A stretch of 64,000 bases of DNA from Gordionus sp. m RMFG-2023 (Eukaryota; Nematomorpha; Gordioida; Chordodea; Parachordodidae). The stretch covers positions 35,140,508 through 35,204,507 of the forward strand of contig NC_088776.1 of assembly GCF_954871325.1 (NCBI RefSeq), given 5' to 3'. The translations under genes were made by a program, and so were the position numbers. This document shows positions 53,535-64,000 of this stretch, one piece after another. The notes below the pieces were generated by a model, which was given only the letters and a program-made list of their open reading frames with translations, did no database searches and had not been told where the DNA came from. Position 1 is the first letter of the stretch; each line of letters opens with the position of its first letter.

Positions 53535-56500
53535 CAGGGATCCAAACCGAAGCGAATATCGGTTCGAATCAGGTTCAGGTTCGGATAATAACGGTTCAAG
53601 GTTTAGGTTCAGTTTGTAAAAATAAAAATATCAGTTCGGTTCAATTCGATTCGGTTCGAACCTCTAATTGAACACTTTTTTATTTAAACCTACATTCGCA
53701 TTATGTATAGGGAAGAATGTTTTTTTTATTTCATCATTAAAATAAAAAACACATTCATAAAACTTTCATTTTTATTGATTGCACATTATAAAAAAATATT
53801 TAATTTATAAGTATAACAAATAAATATCAATGATTAATTAATATTTAACTTCATTTACTTAAATTTTTTTTATTAAGCCGCATAATTAATATATTTTCAG
53901 GATTTGCACTCAAATTATCTATAAGGAGATAGTATAAATTTAATCGTTGATATAAGATATAATATAATATTTTTAAAACATACCTTAAATCTAGATATAG
54001 GCATGACAAAAAGGCATTGTTGTTTAAAAGTTGTTTCTCTCTAAGATTTAACATCTATTATTGAACCAGCAAAGGGTGAAGTAAAAATATAAATTTCTAA
54101 TTTAGCTTTTAGCCATGTGCCATAAAAACCATTAAAGTTAGCTGCTCAAGTTGTAGGTTTTTGGTAGCTACTTTAATTGGTTTTAGAATATTTATTAACA
54201 CCATTTAAACTTCCCATTACGAAGCTGTAAAATACAGTTCACGGTATGATATTGATAATTCCTCACACATATCTTTTAATTTTCATTTTCTCTAACACAG
54301 TGGCGTCGCTGGGGGAGGCGCAGGGGCTCGAGCTCCCTGAAAATTTTGAATAGCCCCCTGAAGCAAAAAATTTTTTTTTAAAGGCTCCTTAATATCCCCT
54401 TGAACTAAAAATAAATTTTTTTGATTGCCCACTGAATAATTTCTTTTATAATTCTATTGAGTGATTTATAGATTTAATTTTATAATTTAAAAATTAATAA
54501 GTCTATCTAAATTATTCTTAAATGAATACTATTTATTTATTAGATTAGATTAATACTTATAAATTATATTTTCACTATGTCAGCTTGCAATCAAATTCTG
54601 TGCTAAAAACAGAATATTAATATCACTCACTAAATATTAATTTAACATTAACAGTTGAAGCTTTATTGACTTTTATTATTTAAATTATTATATAACCCTA
54701 ATTAAATAAATATTAAATGATAATTAACAAATTTAATTGTAATTAGCCGAGTTCAAAATCACTAATCAACTATATTATTGATATTTAAATTTAATTACCA
54801 TGTCTCTTCTTAAAATTATTTTCAAGGTCCAAATCCAAATAAGTATAAGAGATTTATTTATAAAAAGTAAGTAAACATATACTTAATAATCCTCTATTAG
54901 ATATAATTGGTTATAAAATATTAGGTTAAATAGTACTTCACAAACGTATTTGACAGTTATATAATATATTACAGTTAATATTTTAATAAATTCTACTAAT
55001 AAACTTTTGATAATTATAAGTAATAAATTGCTATCAAATATTTAATGCCATCTATTTATTTAGAAATATATTTTAAAATATAACATATTATTTATCCCAG
55101 AATGGATGTAATAAATTAGATAACTTTTCTTCTCTTTTTTACGTGTTTTTAGGAAAGCTATTTTTTTTCTTATTTGAAAAACAATTTTGAGTTAAATTTT
55201 TAATACTAGTATATTTTTGATATTATTACAAACTACTTACTACTATTTTAAGATATAATATGCCAACTAGAGGTGGTGCAACAATAATATATAAAATCTT
55301 AATTAATTACTTTTATCATATCATATCACTTTGGTTCTTATTTTATAGTTACAAAATTTTTCATTTCTAATATGGCATCCCTGCCTTGTAAATAACTTGA
55401 GGCTTCAATATATTTGCATAATTTCTTCTAAAGGTTTTTAGTGTTTTTGTTTTATCAATTTATCTAACAGAATAAATTCTGATATGGGTTACCATCGTGA
55501 GTGTCATGGCTAGAACTGCAAATTAACCAGCATCTATTATTTGTGTGGCTATTAAGATTATTACTACAGCTGCTGAGAGCATATGATTACATATTTTAGA
55601 TAAGCAATAATGGTCAACTGTGTAGTCTTTTATGTATCATTAAAAATGGAAGATAATCTTTTAGAAATTTAATATCATACAATAATTTTATCGATTACTT
55701 ATCTATCTTCCATCATGTCATCTAAGAGGAAGCTATAACCACCATATAGTTTTATGATTTGGATTGGTCGTTTATATTCTCTTTTCCAAGAATTGTTGAT
55801 TTGGTTAGGCCTATAATTTTTTTCTTATTAGTCCATTCTATAAAACATTGTCTAAAAATGGTAACAGAGTGTTATATTGGTTTCTTTACCTTTTGTCAAT
55901 GTAATTTGCTAATTTTATAATATGTAGTTTTTAAAAACCATTATCAATTGAAGCATATGTATGAATTAATTAACCTTTTTTATCATTTGTCAAAAAATTT
56001 TTATATCAGCAATCTAATATATTTTATACTGTAATAAATAGATTTTGTATTAAATAGAAATGTCTTGTATGCTAGTTTATTTTGTATGCATAATATAATA
56101 AATGAAAAAATATGAAATTCAGAATAATTATTCAGAGTTAGAAAATTTTAAAAAGGTATAATATATTAATATAAAATCCGGCCGAAGGCCCGCAAATGAA
56201 GGGTATGGGGGGCTTCGCCCCCCATAATTTTTTTTAGTTGAGCCCCCTGAGATTGTTAAGGCTAGCGAGGCCCCTGCTCAAACATGTCATAGGTTGATAA
56301 CCATCTGTAACAATCCAATATAGGTTTTTTTAAAGGTTTAATTTTATTAGTAAGATTGATCTCGATTTTGTCCTTAGTTTCTTGCAGGCAGTACGAGATT
56401 TATTAATAATATTAGAAACTGGAATTTTTTAACACATGATATACCACAAGTTTTAATATGTGAGAAGCACATCTTATATTTATAATATTATATTAAGAAT

Positions 56501-57645
56501 CATTAAGATTGATTATTAATTCACCAGCTACATTTGTGAAACTAGTAGAAACATCATTCAAATTATCTATATTTTGTATTTGTCATTCTTCGTCATTTTC
56601 AGACATCACTATCCTCCATAAATAATTTTACCATCTTAATCAAATTTTGCTCCATTGTCAATTGCTATAGTGTATATTTGTGATGTTTTGATTTCATAAT
56701 CATTTAATATTTTTATTAAAAGAAGTTTAAAATTTTATAAGTGGACCTTCAAAATTTTCTTTCAATACTAGTGTTCTCAGAACAATTTTTGCTTTTTGAA
56801 TATACTGAAGATCAATCTTAAAAATGGGCCTGTCTAGACGCGTAAGACAGTCACTTTTTAGAGATAATAACTTACCATTATTTCGCCGAATACTTGAGGC
56901 TAATTCTGCAACATTAGATTGAATATTGAGAATTAATTTTAATATTATCCATGCCCTTTAATATAAGTTCAAGAATTCTTTTAAAACCGCTATAATCAAT
57001 TAATTTGAATGGTCTGTCATTAAAAGTGACCAAGTCAGTACAAGCATCGATTATATTTCCTTATTTAGTTTTACTGATATTGTTTGTTCATTTAATGCTT
57101 CTTCTATCGTCTGCTGGTTTGATGACATCTTAAACCTTTCTATTTTATTAACTTTTGTTCATTTTGTCTAATTCTAGAGGGTAGTTTCTTTTTATGTGAC
57201 TCACAAGATTTGCTCCTGAATGACCTTTCATATATAATTGACTACATTTTGATGTGCCATTTATAATACTATATGTAAATAATTTATATATTGGATTTAA
57301 TTTTTCTCTAGGCATTATAATTTGTTAGCTTAAAATATTTAAAAAATGTTGTAAAATGTCAATATACTAAAGTTAATAAAAATTTGACTGAAACTTATCA
57401 ATCAAATGTGATTGATAATAATCTTTAAAATAATTCAAATATAATTAAAATTTTTGCAATATACTATTAAAAACTTACAATTATAAATATAAAATCATGA
57501 GGCTTGAACTGGTTTAGAGGCAATTTGGCGGTTTGGTTCAGGTTCGGCTAGAATTTTTTAGCGATTTAGGTTCTGTTTAGGTTCAATAAAGAATACCTAC
57601 TTTTAGCGGTTTAATGGTTCGGTTCAGGTTCGGCTTGAATCTTTG
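53535..57645 (-). mobile_element. GGTTC-motif hAT with transposase remnant, interrupted by another hAT
   Basis: CAGGGATCCAAACCGAAGCG at the left and TTCGGCTTGAATCTTTG at the right, flanked by GTTATTTG/ATTATTTG (53527-53534, 57646-57653). The minus strand starts MPREKLNPIYKLFTYS with a BED-like CSQL and HIKRNYP (57.3 kb), then a region like VTFNDRPFKLIDYSGFKRIL (57.0 kb), and later LREKQLLNNNAFLSCLYLD (54.0 kb). Several stops break it. Without the inner insertion it would be about 2.1 kb. Confidence 0.82.
54298..56276. mobile_element. hAT with CAGTGGCGTCGCT ends inside the GGTTC hAT
   Basis: Ends CAGTGGCGTCGCT and AGCGAGGCCCCTG agree at 11 of 13 positions when inverted. Flanks CTCTAACA and CTCAAACA (54290-54297, 56277-56284). 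A GGGGGGCTTCGCCCCCC hairpin lies near the right end. No clear transposase remains. The partial copy at 660 is the same family. Confidence 0.85.
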
Positions 57646-57653
57646 ATTATTTG

Positions 57654-58620
57654 AGGATATTTTATTGGTTATGCATGGTAAAGAATTTGAACTAGATTCT
57701 ATATTGTGTTAGATATAATTTTGACTCGCGAATAAATATATATTAAAATTATATTTGATATTAATAAACCAGACGGAAAATCGGGCAAAAGCTGGCCGAA
57801 ACCCGCCAAAGGTTAATAAATTATATATACTAAGTAGAATAAACAATTATATGCACTTTAAAAAATAGCTCCTATAGGCATCTTCTTTTGAGCGATGCCC
57901 ATGTTTGCTCGTCAAATTACACAATCATTTAAAATGATTTTCTCTTTATTTAAAAAGCAATTTTATATTTGGGTTACCACTTATTTTTTTATAAATGAAT
58001 ACACAAACATACCTTTATGTATTAAAAAAACTAGGATTTTGACCTAGCTGGTCTTACGGACGTGGAATGAACAGGCTATGAAACAGAAATAGATATGAAT
58101 GAATGGTGATTAACAAATAATGATGGATCACAAATACTAGGAAATCAAGTAATCAAAAATAAAAAATGGGAACATAATATAGGTTTTCAAATTGCGAGAG
58201 AAATTTGGTATTATGCGGGAGAAATATGAAAATTGCGGTAGAAATATAAAAATTGCTAAAATAAATTTTTTTGCTGGCCAGCCGGGATTTTGAATTGACT
58301 TAATTATCCGCCTATTATTTTTAATCATTAATTTATATAAATACAAAGTCGGTAACTATATTTCAAAATAAAATATCTTGATTTATTAAAATATAATAAT
58401 TTATAATAAAAAAAACCAACGATCTTTTTGAAATATAAAAGAATGTAAACAAGATAAAATTTTATTAAAAAAAAAGATTTTAATTTTACAATTAAAAATA
58501 TATTTTATGCGAATGTCCCGCAAAACGACCGCAATTGGAAATCTACCATGTGTGTGTATAACATTATAGGGATAGGCGCTTAATTATCAGTTATCAAGTT
58601 TAAATACAAAATAAGGTACT
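57654..58620. repeat. GCGG(G/T)AGA motif cluster and AT-rich DNA
   Basis: At 58190-58265 GCGAGAG, GCGGGAG and GCGGTAG recur about every 20 bases. Inverted words (CCCGCAA, ACCGCAATTGG) occur at 58517-58540. Direct-orientation words recur at 59918-59975. Probably the motif-repeat ends of another element. No gene is seen. Confidence 0.45.
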
Positions 58621-59681
58621 CCAAAAATAAGAAATAATACAGATGCAACTACAGTTGCGGCAATTGTAATCACTTATCTTGTAGTACAACATTCAATTAG
58701 TTGTTATTTTATCATTGTGAATAAAGAATTTGAAAGGACTTTTGGATATTTGTTACTCAATTTAAGTGTAGATTAAGCTAAAGGGAAGGGTTGAGAGTAA
58801 GGGGCGTTTTTACAGTTGGTGCAGGGGCGTCTTTTATGTAATGGATGGTTATTATTGGTTATTTGTTTACTTTTATATTAGTTGTTATTTTATCATTGTG
58901 AATAAGGAATTTGAATGGACTTTTGGGATATTTTTGACTCAATTTAAGTGTAGATTAAGCTAAAGGGAAGGGTTGAGAGTAAGGGGCGTCTTTACAATAG
59001 GTACATATCGCAACAACTCACGCCATTCCAAGTCAGACCACTTCACCAACTCTTTTAATTCATTAACTCTTTTAATTGATGAACTAAATTCGTTAAAACA
59101 TTTCATCACAATTATTTCGACATCCATAGATAGTAAATTCATTGCCTTCTTGCAAGAATTATGTAGTATATGGCATAAGCCAATTGGTATTAATACATTA
59201 TTGTGCTGCCTCAATTTGGTAACTTTGGTTTTGGCCAAAATTTAAAGAGGCATTATCAGCGCTGAAAGCTGACATGCAAATCATTGATAACCTGAATAAC
59301 TATATTTACCATTATGTGGCTAGCTACATCGTTGGATTTTTCACTATCCGGGGAAAAAATTTTAACAGTTTTATTGAAATGTTCTTATTCTTGTTGAAAT
59401 AGCGAAGGATCGATGGAAATGTTTTAATATTTCCCTTATTAGATGCATCTGTTAGAATATGGATCGTCTAGAATTGACTCTAGGATTCAGGTACTAAAAC
59501 ACTTGTGCTTATCTTTGTTCTGCCACAAGTAAGGTTTGCACTTATATTGGAGTCGTTAAATATCATTAGAAAAAGATTTGACCCACATTGTGATGATATA
59601 GCTCTGTGAATGTTTAACTACATGATAGATGTATACGATTTCCGCAAATGTAGTTGCATCTGTATTATTTATTATTTTTGT
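58621..59681 (-). mobile_element. Decayed hAT with transposase fragment
   Basis: Inverted ends share AATAATACAGATGCAACTAC (about 58630-58655 and 59645-59672). The minus strand at 58960-59238 reads GLCHILHNSCKKAMNLLSMD, KCFNEFSSSIKRVNELKELV and WRELLRYVP. This is the pattern of hAT transposases that have CHLLHNA...FSSS...R..LKEF...RHV. A 181-base-spaced tandem duplication (58698-58811, 58879-58992) lies on its left side. Confidence 0.6.
58698..58992. repeat. Direct duplication, about 114-base copies offset by 181 bases
   Basis: TAGTTGTTATTTTATCATTG through TTGAGAGTAAGGGGCGT occurs twice with about 90% identity. The second copy runs into the hAT coding fragment. Confidence 0.8.
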
Positions 59682-61701
59682 GAATATTTTTGTATTGCAA
59701 TCGATGTTGATATACTCCCCTGTACTGACTTATATAAATGAAATGATGTTGATTTATTATTGGATAAAAATAAAACAGGATAGAAAGAAATTTACAAACT
59801 AGACATGTTTTTCGAATAAATATTTAAAATTTATTTTAAAAATATAAAAATAATCAATTAATGTCTCTCAAAATTATTATTTATATATTAAAAACGTTAA
59901 AATACCAAAAAACAAAATTGCGGGAGAAATTAAAAAATTGCGGTAGATTTTTGCGGGAGATTTCCAATTGCGGTAGTTTTGACAAAAATAATTAATATAA
60001 CAAAAATTTGAAACAAAATGTTAAAGAAAACATTTTATTTCTTAAAAAAATTTAACCTTAATTAAAAGTTCTTATAATTATTTTTTAATTTTACCACAAT
60101 TTTATTTTAAACTTCTTCAAATCAAATATATTTTTAGCTGGCTAAAAAATCATCTAGCTAGTTTTTTAGCCGAAAACTATCATTCTGGTTTTTCGGGGTT
60201 ATTCTTAAAAAGATAAACGCTTTAATTTGGAAGAAATTAATATAAATTAAAACGCCTTAATGTTAACAGATTTTCTCCGGCAAGAGCCTGAAGATTGGGC
60301 CAAGTTAGCCTGTACTTAGCCATTACCCTATCATAGTAATTATACGAACTATATAAAAAGTGCTTATTAAAGATTATATATATTTTGACCTTAGAATAGG
60401 CAGGACAAAAAGAAGCTTATTTATAACCCCCCCCCCCCCATAAATGAAATAAACAAATTCGACCAGAACGTCCGTATCTAATACTTAACTAGTGATATGG
60501 CTGGAAATAATTGCTCGGCTAACCAACATAATAACTCATTTTAATCCTATTATTTGGTATTTCTAAACCTTAGGTGGTTCCATTTAAAAAATTTTCTTAA
60601 CCCTAAGCTGAACCGAGAAAATGCCATTGCATTTTGCTATTTGAACTATTTGGAATAACATCATTCCTCTGAACCCCGAGTCTAAACCAAGGGTCTGGCT
60701 GTAGAGGGTTCAGTCAACATCTCAAACAATTAGACCATTGATATTAAAGGTCCTTGGCAGACAGGTGGTAGCGCATGAAAAGTTCCTGGAGTTGGGGGTA
60801 GGGACACAAGAGTTGGCGGAATTATTTAGGTTCTAAGGAGAAGAGACCCTTGCCATTTCAATGAGGAACTTTAGAGTGGGGAAGGGTGGAGATGTCATAA
60901 TTGGTGTTGTTTTTTTATTTTGTTATATATATATTTTTAAGCTTCATTATATTTTTATTACGCGCAATAATATGGCTTGATAACATCGGCGCATTTATTT
61001 GACTTTTTATAACTTTGAATTACAAGATGTCCTGTTATTTTTATTTTAGATAGTTATTAATTATTTATTTAATTATAAGATATAAAAAGCCGTTTTTAGG
61101 CATAATATGTACTTTTTCTTTTTTTTATTTGAATTTAATAAAAACTATTCTCCATGGACAGTTTGATATAAAAATAATTCTCAGTGTGATAGAAAAATAA
61201 TATCTAAGCGGACAACCAATAATTACTTTTCTTAACCAAAATATATAACATATATTTTTAATTTTTTATTCAATTGTAATTTTGTAAGACGGGGGGGGGG
61301 GGGGGGGGGGGTATTTTGTTTATAAAAATTTTTTTTTTCAAAAGAACTAAATTAAATAAGAAAATATATTACTATGTCATGTCTTCACTACGTCATATCC
61401 TCACTCATCGTGAGGACATTATTTTTTACAATCATATTGACCCATAAATGTATTTATTATTTATATATTAACTATAAACTCTTTCTTAGATTTATATATC
61501 GTATATTCAAAATTGATGTTTACAATAATTTGAATCTTGGTAAAGTTTTACAAAAAATATAAATTAAAACTACATTAAATTATATAGATTTTTTTAAACA
61601 TATACACAATTATTTATCATTTAGACAAGTGGAAAAATACTACAGAATATTTCAAACACTTAATAATTATTTCTCTATTACATCTTCTTCTTAATTATAC
61701 A
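59682..61701. other. Non-coding DNA with a less AT-rich island
   Basis: Positions 60720-60910 are clearly less AT-rich (GGTCCTTGGCAGACAGGTGG, GTTCCTGGAGTTGGGGG) but have no conserved frame. A C-run at about 60427-60440 and a G21 run at 61291-61311 are present. No gene is recognised. Confidence 0.4.
61291..61311. repeat. Homopolymer G21
   Basis: Twenty-one uninterrupted G in otherwise AT-rich sequence. Length may be affected by polymerase or sequencing slippage. Confidence 0.9.
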
Positions 61702-62124
61702 CAGTGGCCTATCAAGGATTTTCTTATAAGGGGGGGGGGGAGGTTTTTGGGGGCTTCGTCCCCAAACCCCCTTTACCAGCTTTCCCCCCGTCTTCGGCCG
61801 GATCTTATGTTTTAGCTATTCTATTAAATTATTCATAATTTAATAATAATTGTATTTCTATTTTTAACTTTTATTTACTAATTCGTGCTTATGGATAAGC
61901 ATATTTTTTATTATTTTAAGTTAGGTATATTATATTTAATAAAGTTTTTTTAAATGTAAAGTTGAAATAAAGTTTAATGACATTTTTTTTATAAAATTTG
62001 CTTTAAAAACTAGCCTCATCTTAAATTCTCATACAATATAAGTAGAATATTTTTTTTATTGAAAATACTAATAGTATGTGTATAAAATATTGACTAGAAA
62101 ATAATTTTAAAAACAAGTTTTTTT

Positions 62125-62499
62125 TTAACTTCTTATCAAATACAATATTATACAATTTTTTTTATTAAATACTATAATTATAATGTGATTATTAATTTTC
62201 GTGGGAATGTTGCCAATTTTTTCAAGAATTTCGTTTGTCGTTGGAACCAAATATCTGTGAATATTTAACAGAGCTAACCCATTTAGCCGAGATTCGGAAG
62301 TAGTACTTCGTAAATATGTTTTCAACCTTCTCAAGTTGGAAAAAGTCTTTTCATTCGTACATGTTGTAATAGGCAAACATGCAAGAATATAAAACAACTT
62401 CATAATATTAGGAAATTGAGCCAAGGTTTCTTTACACCGATTGAGCGCATCAATAGCATGCTCAAAAATAGCTAAACATAGTAAATATTTATAGCACAA
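62125..62499 (-). pseudogene. hAT transposase dimerisation domain (ZMYM1-like)
   Basis: The 124-codon frame has TTCTNEKTFSNLRRLKTYLR, then SESRLNGLALLNIHR, a close match to the C-terminal block of ZMYM1-like and 52-kDa-repressor-like hAT proteins. It continues the frame at 62585-63007 after a break. Part of the 61702 element. Confidence 0.85.
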
Positions 62500-62584
62500 T
62501 TTGAATTCACTAAAATTTTGCTAAATATTTAATTTTACCATCTTTGGGTAATAAAACTTGAAGATTGCTAAAGACTTGTTTTTT

Positions 62585-63007
62585 TTATCTAAAACCCGTA
62601 CTTTTTATTTGCGATATAAAAGTATTTAAGAATGGGATGAAAATGGATATTTTATAATATTCTTCAGTTGATGAGCCAATATTTATTTTACATCTCAATA
62701 ATTGCCTAGGTGCTAGACAAGGTTTAATTAGCGTTATATCATAAAATTTAGCCTTCGATTCAAGGTCTAGATAAATATTATGAAAATATTCATCTACATT
62801 CAATCTTAGTGTATCTACCTGTTCATATATATTTTCCACCAAATCAATAACCTGAACCACGTCTAAATTTGGTTTTTGTAAATTTATACAAAGTAGTGAG
62901 CTATAGAAAACTAATTTATTGATGCAACTAGCAGCAATGATAAATTCTGATTGATCAATTGAATTCAATAATGATATCGATTCTGACGACACATTACTTT
63001 TTTTCAT
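62585..63007 (-). pseudogene. hAT transposase middle segment
   Basis: A 140-codon frame with helical character, ending YKISIFIPFLNTFISQIKS, a conserved segment that precedes the C-terminal domain in ZMYM1-like transposases. The catalytic N-terminal part is not found. Confidence 0.75.
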
Positions 63008-63850
63008 GCTCAGCCCAATGACATATAATATACCTAGACTGACGATTCATTCATTAAAAGTGTACATCGATACAAATCAGCTGGGGACGCCATTTTGGCA
63101 ACCTATAAAGTAATTATTCTCATGTAAAAAGCTGCTATATATTTTCTAATTTTTTGGAATTAAAAAAACAAATATATATTATCCTAATTTTATGATTAAG
63201 ATTGATGTTATTTGTAAATATGTTATTTTAAAAAGATTTTTCAATATTTGAAGATATTTGCCACTCATATTTTCCAAGTATATTAATAATTTATGATTGA
63301 TATTTGATAATGGTTTGTTTTTCATTTATGTAAGAAGACTATGAGCTTTTGTTGTGCAATATCTTGCATTCAAAATCTCTGTTATACAAAATGGAAGTAA
63401 AAATGAAAAATATTTAAAAAATTATAGATAATTATTAATAATTAAAATATTATTAAAAATACTTATTAATTCTAACTCACTATAATTTTGAATTCAATAA
63501 AATAATTATATATAATAATAAAATAAATTACCGTTTGATTTCAATCTCTTTGACTAAAAAATTTTCCATTTTATTAATATTTTTGAATAATATGTTGGAA
63601 AATTGATATTCAAATATTTGTAAAATTTTGATTGGGGGTGGGGGGGGGGGGCAAATTTTTTATTAGCTTAAAATGATATTTATGAAAACAATCAAATTTC
63701 CGATGAGGGAGGGGGAATCCCCCCCCCCCAATGGTTACGCACCTGATTATACACAAATATTTAATATTTAGAAGGGAAGTGATAGTGATAGTGATGTTAA
63801 AATTTAGGAGATATTTTGTAAGGAAATAGGTAGATATTTTCCGTTTTCCC

Positions 63851-64000
63851 CTCTTCTCTTCTCTTCTCTTCTCTTCTCTTCTCTTCTCTTCTCTTCTCTT
63901 CTCTTCTCTTCTCTTCTCTTCTCTTCTCTTCTCTTCTCTTCTCTTCTCTTCTCTTCTCTTCTCTTCTCTTCTCTTCTCTTCTCTTCTCTTCTCTTTCTTC
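63851..64000. repeat. CTCTT pentanucleotide microsatellite
   Basis: About 28 nearly perfect copies of CTCTT, all pyrimidine on the plus strand, running to the window edge, so the true length is unknown. Confidence 0.97.

Larger units (their letters stand above)
61702..63745 (-). mobile_element. hAT (CAGTGG ends) with ZMYM1-like transposase C-terminus
   Basis: CAGTGGCCTATCAAGG at the left, GCACCTG at the right, perfect 8-bp duplication ATTATACA (61694-61701, 63746-63753). G-runs lie inside both ends, with a GGGGGCTTCGTCCCC hairpin on the left. The minus strand holds two transposase pieces. 62585-63007 ends ISIFIPFLNTFISQIKSTGF. 62125-62499 contains ITTCTNEKTFSNLRRLKTYL and SRLNGLALLNIHR, the hAT dimerisation domain. 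A gap between frames and a missing N-terminus mean it is not autonomous. Confidence 0.9.

Noticed and set aside
60720-60910. Less AT-rich island upstream of BRPF as a first exon or promoter
   Set aside because: Neither strand gives a conserved frame, and it is over 11 kb from the first coding exon with nothing linking them.

Overview
This is animal nuclear DNA. It is very AT-rich, with long non-coding stretches, canonical GT/AG introns, and dense layers of hAT DNA transposons, foldback elements, two LINE remnants and one LTR-element fossil. The only host gene I can support fills most of the window on the minus strand. It encodes a BRPF-type protein (bromodomain and PHD-finger scaffold of MOZ/MORF histone acetyltransferase complexes). 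BRPF proteins are typical of animals. The divergence, the Asn/Lys-rich tail and the base composition suggest a fast-evolving, AT-rich invertebrate, but the lineage cannot be named from the sequence.

BRPF gene (minus strand, about 49.5 kb down to 2.9 kb). I assembled 13 exons whose splice phases all agree, plus two likely 3' exons. Exon 1 (48769-49504) carries the EPL1-like segment. Exons 2-5 carry PHD1, the zinc knuckle and the extended PHD2. Exons 6-7 carry the basic 'SYW' segment and the ING/MEAF6-binding helix. Exons 8-9 carry the bromodomain. Exons 10-14 carry a coiled-coil and low-complexity tail. The end is less certain: the exon 13/14 phases disagree, which implies an unseen exon, and no PWWP domain is visible.

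Mobile DNA, by region. 0.4-1 kb: BED-finger fragment and a hAT end. 3.4-6.4 kb: palindromic MITE, hAT remnant, Ty3/Gypsy-like fossil. 8-9.7 kb: GGGCC-motif hAT MITEs. 10.8-12.7 kb: small duplications and a MITE. 12.9-17.9 kb: a palindromic MITE enclosing a half foldback element, itself interrupted by an RTE-type LINE. 19.8-24.3 kb: a foldback element whose ends carry GCGAA motifs on an exact 14-bp register. 27.1-30.3 kb: a second complete foldback with the same arms, different ends, and a 14-bp minisatellite grown in only one arm. 32.7-36.8 kb: hAT inside hAT, with a MITE inside the inner one. 42.2-43.7 kb: a 513-codon open reading frame of a restriction-like-endonuclease LINE, far more GC-rich than its surroundings. 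45.7-52.1 kb: several MITEs with perfect 8-bp target duplications. 53.5-57.6 kb: a second hAT-in-hAT nest. 58.6-59.7 and 61.7-63.7 kb: two more hAT copies. The window ends in a CTCTT pentanucleotide array.

The most unusual structure is the foldback family at 13.0-17.8, 19.8-24.3 and 27.1-30.3 kb. Its members share arms made of roughly 110-bp tandem units, each with a perfect GACAATTGTC palindrome, and two share a central loop present in opposite orientations. Each copy has unrelated terminal motif arrays.
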